Origin: CAZCSH01 sp964501545
Lineage (GTDB): Bacteria; Patescibacteriota; Minisyncoccia; Minisyncoccales; RBG-13-42-11
Assembly: GCA_964501545.1 (NCBI GenBank)
Contig: CAZCSH010000020.1
Span: 1 to 10,847 of the forward strand
Length of the DNA: 10,847 nucleotides
Direction of reading: 5' to 3'
Part shown: one piece after another, positions 5,987 to 10,847 of the stretch
Layout: the number at the start of each line of letters is the position of its first letter
How positions within the stretch are numbered: the stretch's first letter is position 1
The notes under the pieces: model-generated
Seen by the model: only the letters and a program-made list of their open reading frames with translations
What the model was told of the DNA's origin: nothing
Database searches by the model: none
Made by a program: the position numbers and the translations under genes

Positions 5987-7066
5987 ATGGAGATAGTAGA
6001 ATATCAAGAAAAAGACCGAAAGGAGTGGGATGAGTTTGTTAATGAAAATCCTTTAGGAAGATTTGTCCATTTAACCGGGTTCAAGGACCTGGTTGAAAAA
6101 ACCTTTCATTTCCCAGCTCATTACTGGCTGGCGAGGAAAGAAGGGAAGATTGCAGCTCTTCTGCCGGCCTTTGGTCATTCAGGTTTTTTGGGTAAAAAAA
6201 GGCTGGTCTCCCAACCCTTCTCAGAATATGGTGGATTGTTAATTAGTCTCTCTCTTTCTACTGAAGAGAAAGCTGATTTAGTTGAGGTTTTTTTTGAAAA
6301 AATAAAGTCTTTTTTGAAGGAAAAAGGGTTTGAGGCGCTGGAGATTCATAATAATCTAGACTTGCCAGAGGCATTAATAAAACAACACCTCAAAGAACTT
6401 CATCTCTATCAGTATGCAGTTTTGAAATTGGCTCCCATTGATCAACTTTGGCAAAAGAGTCTTAATTATCAAGTGAAAAAGGCAATTAAAAGAGCAGAAA
6501 GCGGTCCTTTAAAAATTCATCGTGGTTTGACTGGCGAGATATTAAAAGAAAATTTTTACCCTTTGTATTTTAAGTCAATGAAACGGTTTGGTTCTCCGCC
6601 TCAGCCCTTAGAATATTATTTAAGGGCAGGAGAAGTTTTAAAAGATAATATTGAGTTTATTTGGGCAGAGGTAAAAGGGGTTCCAATAGCTGGTTTGCTG
6701 GGTTGGAAATGCGGTCAGAGAGTCCAGATTACAGAAACCGTTTCTAATCCCAAGTTTTGGGCAGAAAGACCAAACGACTTATTGCACTGGGAATTCATTA
6801 AATTAGCTCAAAGAGAAGGATTTAAGTATTTTGATTTTGGGCCAGCCAGATATGAGGGCCAGATAAAATACAAAAAAAAGTGGGGGTGCGACTTTTCAGA
6901 TTACAGCTACTATTATTTGCCGGCCAAAGAAGGCTTTGTCGTTCCAAAGCCATTGGACGACAGGAAGGGGATGGGGGCTGCCTTGTCTTTTTTCTGGCAA
7001 AAGATTATTCCTTTAGGATTAACCCCTAGGCTGGGAAAATATATAAGGAAACACCTTGGAAGGTAA
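5987..7066 (+). CDS. FemAB/GNAT-fold acyltransferase, exopolysaccharide-locus (PEP-CTERM-associated) type
   Basis: This is a 359-residue protein with two GNAT-like halves. The N-terminal half has W14 and F17, then FVHLTGFKDLVEKTF (26-40), YWLARKEGKIAALLP (46-60) and the LVSQPFSEYGGLL stretch (73-85). This closely resembles FemAB-related proteins encoded in XrtA/PEP-CTERM exopolysaccharide loci. A basic helix (163-169) precedes the C-terminal half, which carries FIWAEVKGVPIAGLLGW (224-240), the ND.LHWEFI segment (263-271) and YFDFGPARYEGQIKYKKKWG (281-300), the most conserved block of the family. True FemAB enzymes add amino acids to peptidoglycan stems using aminoacyl-tRNA. The EPS-associated relatives are thought to acylate or aminoacylate sugars, with the donor undefined. 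No membrane segment is clear. A strong Shine-Dalgarno supports the start. Confidence 0.85.
   Translation: MEIVEYQEKDRKEWDEFVNENPLGRFVHLTGFKDLVEKTFHFPAHYWLARKEGKIAALLPAFGHSGFLGKKRLVSQPFSEYGGLLISLSLSTEEKADLVEVFFEKIKSFLKEKGFEALEIHNNLDLPEALIKQHLKELHLYQYAVLKLAPIDQLWQKSLNYQVKKAIKRAESGPLKIHRGLTGEILKENFYPLYFKSMKRFGSPPQPLEYYLRAGEVLKDNIEFIWAEVKGVPIAGLLGWKCGQRVQITETVSNPKFWAERPNDLLHWEFIKLAQREGFKYFDFGPARYEGQIKYKKKWGCDFSDYSYYYLPAKEGFVVPKPLDDRKGMGAALSFFWQKIIPLGLTPRLGKYIRKHLGR
7058..7063 (+). promoter_or_regulatory. Shine-Dalgarno for the methyltransferase gene
   Basis: GGAAGG lies 6 bases before the ATG at 7070 and overlaps the last codons of the preceding gene. It supports the chosen start of the methyltransferase gene. 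Confidence 0.5.
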
Positions 7067-7069
7067 TTT

Positions 7070-7726
7070 ATGAACAGCCATTATCAAGAAACCAAAAATT
7101 TTTTCAATAAGACAGTTTTGGGAAAAAAAGGATACTATACCAATCCTAAATCAATCCCTTACCTGATCCAAGAAAGACTGAAGGAAAAGGTCTTGGAATG
7201 GGTTAGGGGATATCAGCCAAAAAGGATTTTAGACGCTGGCTGCGGCCGGGGAGACTTTTCAATGGCCTTGGCAAGTTATTTTCCGAGAGCCGAGATAGAA
7301 GGGGTAGATTTTTCCGAGGAAATGGTTAAATTAGCCAGACAATCATTCGGCAATGCCGGGCGCTTGAAATTCAGCCAGGCTGACCTGCTTCAGTTGCCCT
7401 TTCAGGATGGGTCGTTTGATTTGGTCTTTTGCCTGGATACCCTTCACCACATCCATAAAGATGACTTCCCTAGAGCTATTGGAGAAATTGCCCGGGTAAA
7501 CCGCAAAACAGTCATCGTTGAATTCAAGAACAGGCAAACAATATTTTGGCCGATTTACAAATTGCTTTTTAAGAAATCAAACCCCGGCATAGAATATTTC
7601 GGAACGACTCTAAAAATCCTTCTTAATTTATTTGGGCAGAATGGATTTTCTCTCAAAAAAAAGTATAATATTTTTAAACATCAGATTTTATCACCAAACA
7701 TTCTGGTTCAATTTGAAAGAAAATGA
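7070..7726 (+). CDS. Class I SAM-dependent methyltransferase
   Basis: This is a 218-residue cytoplasmic protein of Methyltransf_11/25 type. Motif I is LDAGCGRGD (54-62), which binds SAM, and the acidic end of strand 2 is IEGVDFSEEM (76-85). ADLLQLPF (104-111) and the motif II region SFDLVFCLDTLHHI (115-128) follow. An N-terminal helical region (about 1-45) containing NKTVLGKKGYYTNP (13-26) probably caps the active site. The C-terminal half has KNRQTIFWPIYKLLF (153-167), which suggests contact with a hydrophobic substrate or membrane. The setting between FemAB-like and deacetylase genes points to a glycan or lipid-linked sugar as substrate, but quinone or small-molecule methylation cannot be excluded from the sequence. 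Its TGA overlaps the deacetylase ATG. Confidence 0.87.
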   Translation: MNSHYQETKNFFNKTVLGKKGYYTNPKSIPYLIQERLKEKVLEWVRGYQPKRILDAGCGRGDFSMALASYFPRAEIEGVDFSEEMVKLARQSFGNAGRLKFSQADLLQLPFQDGSFDLVFCLDTLHHIHKDDFPRAIGEIARVNRKTVIVEFKNRQTIFWPIYKLLFKKSNPGIEYFGTTLKILLNLFGQNGFSLKKKYNIFKHQILSPNILVQFERK

Positions 7727-8553
7727 AAAACATCCTTACTTTTGATGTAGAAGAATGGTTTGATGCAAACTATCCAAAAGTCGAGCTGCCAAAGGACGAC
7801 TTGAAAAAAAGCAGGCTGACAGAGGAGATAAGGGAGATTTTGGACTTGTGCGCTCAGTTTAACGCCAAAGCAACTTTTTTTGTCCTCGGCAGGGTGGCCC
7901 AGGAAAAGCCCCATCTGGTCAGGGAGATAAAAGGGGCTGGCCACGAGATCGCTTCCCATGGTTTTGAGCACAAGTTGGTTTACAAGCTCTCTCCCCAGGA
8001 GTTTGAAAAAGATCTTTCAAAAAGTCTTGAGACCTTGGAAAGAATTACCGGAGAAAAAGTCTTGGGCTACCGGGCTCCCTCTTGGTCTCTTAATGAAAAC
8101 ACTGCTTTTGTATATTCTATTTTGGCCCAAAAAGGGTTAAAATATAGTTCAAGCGTTTTTCCCATAAAGACCTCTCTTTATGGCTTGGCCGAATCACCTC
8201 GTTTTCCTTATCTTTTTGGGGATGGTGAGCAAAAGATATTGGAGATTCCTAGCTCAACAATCAGGTTTTCAGGAAAAAACATTCCTTTTGCCGGCGGCGC
8301 TTATTTCCGTCTTCTGCCAAGCTGGATTATCAAGAAAGGAATTAAGAGGTTGAACAAGGAGGGTCAGCCAGCTATTGTTTATCTGCATCCTAGGGAATTG
8401 GATAATAGTTCTCCCAAATTGGAATTGCCTTTTTTTGAGAGTTTCATTCATTATTCCGGGGTTTCTGGCACCAAGAGGAAGTTAGTTGGTATTTTAAAAG
8501 AGTTTGAGTTTGGGAATATTAAAGATGAGATTCTGCCGAAATATAATTTATGA
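7723..8553 (+). CDS. NodB-domain polysaccharide deacetylase (exosortase-locus type)
   Basis: This is a 276-residue carbohydrate esterase family 4-like protein. The first motif is LTFDVEEWF (5-13), with D8 as the likely catalytic base and E10 at the position usually held by the metal-binding aspartate. The metal-binding HxxxH is H79-H83 in SHGFEH. GYRAPSWSL (115-123) is motif 3, and IVYLHPRELD (218-227) carries the late histidine, H222. FAGGAYFRLLPSWIIKKGI (189-207) and the ending YSGVSGTKRKLVGIL (244-258) are marks of the deacetylases encoded beside XrtA/PEP-CTERM exopolysaccharide genes. No signal peptide is present, so it probably acts inside the cell on a lipid-linked or nucleotide-linked sugar, or leaves by an unseen route. 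The expected reaction is N-deacetylation of an amino sugar. Its stop overlaps the next start by 4 bases. Confidence 0.9.
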   Translation: MKNILTFDVEEWFDANYPKVELPKDDLKKSRLTEEIREILDLCAQFNAKATFFVLGRVAQEKPHLVREIKGAGHEIASHGFEHKLVYKLSPQEFEKDLSKSLETLERITGEKVLGYRAPSWSLNENTAFVYSILAQKGLKYSSSVFPIKTSLYGLAESPRFPYLFGDGEQKILEIPSSTIRFSGKNIPFAGGAYFRLLPSWIIKKGIKRLNKEGQPAIVYLHPRELDNSSPKLELPFFESFIHYSGVSGTKRKLVGILKEFEFGNIKDEILPKYNL

Positions 8554-9839
8554 GCCTACCTGTTTTAGTTGTTAAAATCTACCAAAACCAAAAATTGCTG
8601 CTGACTTTTATCTTTTTATTGTCTCTTTTTGTTTCAACTGTTTTTCTATTTGTTTTAGGAAATGTGGGTCCTGTTGAACACGGTGTTCCAGGGAGCGATT
8701 ATTCAGGATTTTACAAACCTCTGGCTGAAAACATTCTAGCTGGCAAAGGATTCATTCTTGGGGACGGAAAAAACATTGATGCTCCCGGTTACCCGTTTTT
8801 TCTGGCACTAATCTTCCTTCTGGCTAGATTCCTTCAAATTGGGGAGCTTCAGCTGATTGTTTTCTTTAACCTTCTTTTGACAGCCGTTTCTGCCTGCCTC
8901 CTCTATTTGTTGGCAAAGCATCTTTTTGACAAAAAGATTGCTTTGGTTGCTTCGTTTTTATGGCTGACTTATCCCTTCAACCTCTGGTTCATTAAAAATC
9001 CAAATACAGAAGTGCCATTTATTGTTTTATTCTTTCTTGGGCTTTGGCTTTATCTTTCTGCCCTGAAAAAAGAGCAAATCAGGCTAATCTTTTTAACAGG
9101 TCTTATTCTTGGAGTGGCGGCTTTAGTCAGGCCTTCAGCTTGGCTGTTTGTTGTTTTGGCGATTATAATTTTTCTCTTAACCTCCTGGAATAAAAGTAAT
9201 CTTAGAATCTCTTTAACCAAAAGAATAGGGCTGGTGACATTTCTAATAATAGGTGCTCTGGTGATAATTCTGCCTTGGGAGGTCTATGTCTTTTCTGAAA
9301 CCGGCAGGCTGATTCCCTTAGCTACAGGAGGGGGGGCTGCTATGGTCGACGGTTTAACTTTTGGCCTTAGGACAGGAGCCGCAGGAGACCAGGTTGTTTT
9401 GCCAGGCGACGTCTTGGCTTTAATGGAACGGGCAAAGGGAGAGAGCTTACTGACCATACCCCAGGTTTTGCAATTTTTAGGAACAGAGTTGGTGGAGGAA
9501 CCCCTTGCCTTTTTCAAGTTAATCGGATTAAAGATTCTTCGTTCCTGGTATGCTACCTCTCAAATGTGGTGGGAAGGAAGAATATTACTGGTTCAATTAG
9601 TTTACTTGAGTTCTGGTTTAGCTGGATTAATTTATAGCCTCAGGCGATACAAAGAAAAAATCAAAGAGATTATTTTTATGCTGGCTGTCATTAGTTATTT
9701 CTGGGCCTTAGCGATAATCGCCCTTTCTATTTTGCGCTATATGGTTCCAGCCATGGGTTTGGTCTTTATTTTTTCTGCCATCTTTGCCGTGGCTTTAATA
9801 GAAAGACTGGTAAAAAATAGCAAAACCCCCTCTTTATGA
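8550..9839 (+). CDS. GT39/ArnT-like GT-C glycosyltransferase (PMT family)
   Basis: This is a 429-residue integral membrane protein with about ten helices, the first at about 17-37. The first extracytoplasmic loop contains D50 in PGSDYSGFY (47-55), the expected catalytic aspartate of GT-C enzymes. ENILAGKGF (60-68) and the APGYPFFLAL segment (78-87) follow, as is typical of the PMT_2/GT39 group. WFIKNPNTEVPFIVLFFLGL (146-165), ALVRPSAWLF (191-200) and LRYMVPAMGL (395-404) are further landmarks. Such enzymes take sugar from a polyprenyl-phosphate donor and transfer it on the outer face of the membrane. It is shorter than ArnT, with a modest extracytoplasmic region at about 250-325. With a Dpm1-like GT2 and an EamA half transporter upstream, it completes a plausible make-flip-transfer chain. 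The acceptor is unknown. Confidence 0.85.
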   Translation: MSLPVLVVKIYQNQKLLLTFIFLLSLFVSTVFLFVLGNVGPVEHGVPGSDYSGFYKPLAENILAGKGFILGDGKNIDAPGYPFFLALIFLLARFLQIGELQLIVFFNLLLTAVSACLLYLLAKHLFDKKIALVASFLWLTYPFNLWFIKNPNTEVPFIVLFFLGLWLYLSALKKEQIRLIFLTGLILGVAALVRPSAWLFVVLAIIIFLLTSWNKSNLRISLTKRIGLVTFLIIGALVIILPWEVYVFSETGRLIPLATGGGAAMVDGLTFGLRTGAAGDQVVLPGDVLALMERAKGESLLTIPQVLQFLGTELVEEPLAFFKLIGLKILRSWYATSQMWWEGRILLVQLVYLSSGLAGLIYSLRRYKEKIKEIIFMLAVISYFWALAIIALSILRYMVPAMGLVFIFSAIFAVALIERLVKNSKTPSL

Positions 9840-10828
9840 GTTCTTTTGTCTCAGTTATTATCCCTTGCCGGAACGAGGAAAAATTCATCGGCAAGTGTCT
9901 GGATTCCATAATCTCCCAGGATTTTCCGAAAGAAAACCTTGAGGTTTTAGTGGTAGATGGAATGTCTGCAGATAAAACAAGAGAAATTGTAGAAAAATAC
10001 AAAATACAAAATACAAAATACAAAATACAATTACTGGATAATCCCAATAAATTCACTCCTTCAGGTCTTAATATCGGAATAAAGAAAGCCCGAGGCGAGA
10101 TTATTATTCGCATGGATGCTCACGCAGGCTATAATAAAGACTATATTTCAAAGTGTGTTCACTATCTAAAAGAAAGTGGAGCCGATAATGTTGGAGGAAT
10201 TATTAAGACCTTGCCTGCTGAAAAGACCCTTACGGCCCGCGCTATAGCTCTGGTTTTATCTCATCTTTTAGGAGCAGCTTCTTACTTCCGGCTCGGCTCA
10301 AAAAAGCCCCGTTTTAGCGACACAGTTTTTGGGGGCTGTTTTAAAAGAGAAGTCTTTGATAGGGTTGGATTGTTTGATGAAAGAATGATTCGTTCCCAAG
10401 ACATTGAGTTTAACAAAAGGCTGAGAAGAGCCGGAGGCAAGATTTTATTGGTGCCAGAGATTGTTGCCAGATACTATCCTCAAGCTAGTTTGAAAGGTTT
10501 TTTCAAACACAACTTTAATGATGGTTTTTGGACGCTTTACCCTATAAGGTTTGGCGTCAAGTTCTTTTCTCTGAGACATTTGTTGCCTTTGGCATTGGTT
10601 CTGGCCTGTTGGGTTGCTTTTCTTTTTGGGCTCTTTTCTTTTTTGGGCAAGCTCCTTTTTATTTTTGTTTTTGGCGGTTATTTATTGCTAAATATTGTTT
10701 TTTCTCTTCAAATTGCCTTGCGGGAAGGGCTTAAGCTTTTTCCCGCTTTAGTCTTAGCTTTCTTTTCCCGCCATTTTGGTTATGGCTTAGGTTCTCTTTG
10801 GGCCCTCGTTAGGATAATAGCTTTTTAG
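9836..10828 (+). CDS. GT2 glycosyltransferase with C-terminal membrane helices (ExoA-like)
   Basis: This is a 330-residue protein with a GT-A domain at about 1-230 followed by about three membrane segments (roughly 247-268, 270-294 and 301-327). Motifs are VSVIIPCRNEEKFI (5-18), EVLVVDGMSADKT (36-48), PSGLNIGIKKARGEII (75-90), the metal-binding MDAH (93-96), and FGGCFKREVFDRVGLFDE (165-182) ahead of SQDIEFNKRLRRAG (187-200), where D189 is the likely catalytic base. This is the layout of ExoA-type beta-transferases that extend a lipid-linked oligosaccharide at the inner membrane face. Residues 54-65 (KYKIQNTKYKIQ) come from a 7-bp tandem repeat and sit in a loop between two core strands. The start overlaps the GT-C stop by ATGA. 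The stop codon lies within a 15-bp duplication. Confidence 0.88.
   Translation: MSSFVSVIIPCRNEEKFIGKCLDSIISQDFPKENLEVLVVDGMSADKTREIVEKYKIQNTKYKIQLLDNPNKFTPSGLNIGIKKARGEIIIRMDAHAGYNKDYISKCVHYLKESGADNVGGIIKTLPAEKTLTARAIALVLSHLLGAASYFRLGSKKPRFSDTVFGGCFKREVFDRVGLFDERMIRSQDIEFNKRLRRAGGKILLVPEIVARYYPQASLKGFFKHNFNDGFWTLYPIRFGVKFFSLRHLLPLALVLACWVAFLFGLFSFLGKLLFIFVFGGYLLLNIVFSLQIALREGLKLFPALVLAFFSRHFGYGLGSLWALVRIIAF
9994..10030 (+). repeat. Tandem heptamer AAAATAC, five perfect copies, inside a GT2 gene
   Basis: Five uninterrupted copies of AAAATAC fill 9994-10028, followed by two more matching bases. The repeat encodes residues 54-65 of the ExoA-like glycosyltransferase without breaking its frame. 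A 7-bp unit changes frame unless copies are gained or lost in threes (21 bp, seven residues). The reverse strand of this stretch reads as a run of F, C, I, L, Y and V codons, which creates a spurious antisense frame. Confidence 0.95.
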
Positions 10829-10847
10829 GTACTAGCTTTTTAGGTAT
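10816..10847 (+). repeat. 15-bp tandem duplication at the 3' end of the last gene
   Basis: Unit 1 (10816-10830, AATAGCTTTTTAGGT) and unit 2 (10831-10845, ACTAGCTTTTTAGGT) match at 14 of 15 bases, and two more bases begin a possible third unit before the window stops. The TAG stop of the GT2 gene (10826-10828) is inside unit 1. There is no hairpin ahead of the T-run, so it is not a recognisable terminator. Confidence 0.85.

Noticed and set aside
5987..7066. FemAB-like protein considered as a true peptidoglycan cross-bridge enzyme (FemX/FemA)
   Set aside because: The N-terminal QPFSEYGG block and the deacetylase and glycosyltransferase neighbours fit the exopolysaccharide-associated branch better, though the donor remains unknown.
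7708..7971. Antisense 87-residue reading frame opposite the deacetylase start
   Set aside because: It has no recognisable domain and lies opposite the conserved NodB motifs of the real gene.
9994..10030. Short regular repeats considered as a CRISPR array
   Set aside because: The unit is 7 bp with no spacers and lies inside an open coding frame; there are no cas genes in the window.
9766..10113. Antisense 115-residue reading frame over the GT-C/GT2 junction
   Set aside because: Its only striking feature, a run of F, C, I, L and Y residues, is the reverse reading of the AAAATAC repeat. The + strand here encodes two well-supported glycosyltransferases with clear motifs.
2594..10828. Interpretation as a complete Wzx/Wzy capsule locus
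   Set aside because: No Wzx-like flippase, Wzy polymerase, Wza/Wzc export protein or initiating phosphoglycosyltransferase could be identified in the window.
10818..10847. T-rich end considered as an intrinsic terminator
   Set aside because: No GC-rich stem precedes the T-run, and the pattern is explained by the 15-bp direct repeat.

Overview
The window reads as one strand-uniform, tightly packed bacterial locus: 13 protein genes, all on the + strand, filling almost every base from 102 to 10828. TGA is used as an ordinary stop at several gene ends (for example 1153-1155 and 7724-7726), so the standard bacterial code applies. The DNA is AT-leaning, most genes lack a clear Shine-Dalgarno site, and five junctions are 4-base ATGA stop/start overlaps. 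My best guess is an uncultivated bacterium of the Patescibacteria (CPR), perhaps a Parcubacteria-like lineage. That rests on family content, gene style and a heptamer repeat that I remember from such genomes, not on a marker gene. No rRNA, tRNA, CRISPR array, transposase or phage gene was seen.

Layout. Bases 1-101 are an AT-rich leader with a candidate extended -10 promoter. Bases 102-1155 hold a membrane-anchored DUF4430 (transcobalamin-C-terminal-like) protein and a DUF6580 multi-pass membrane protein resembling ECF transporter S components. Between them lies a 49-base gap with two inverted repeats. Bases 1152-2576 encode a B12-binding-domain radical SAM enzyme. Bases 2594-5264 encode a GDP-sugar short-chain reductase of RMD/GMD type, a GT4 glycosyltransferase and a Dpm1/ArnC-like GT2. 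Bases 5266-5984 encode two small membrane proteins, a DUF2304 protein and a four-helix EamA-like half transporter. Bases 5987-8553 encode a FemAB/GNAT-fold acyltransferase, a SAM methyltransferase and a NodB deacetylase of the type found beside exosortase/PEP-CTERM exopolysaccharide loci. Bases 8550-10828 encode an ArnT/GT39-like GT-C transferase and a GT2 with C-terminal membrane helices. The last 30 bases are a 15-bp tandem duplication.

How it may work together (inference). From 2594 onward the genes look like a surface glycan or glycolipid pathway. The SDR makes a deoxysugar nucleotide, and the GT4 and GT2 enzymes build on a lipid carrier. DUF2304, EamA and the GT-C protein resemble the parts needed to make, flip and use a polyprenyl-phosphate sugar. 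The FemAB, methyltransferase and deacetylase proteins would decorate the product. No exosortase, polymerase (Wzy), Wzx flippase or initiating phosphoglycosyltransferase is present, so the locus probably extends beyond the window or depends on genes elsewhere. The first two genes may be a separate ligand-capture and uptake pair. Cobalamin is an attractive but unproven ligand, because a B12-binding radical SAM enzyme follows directly.
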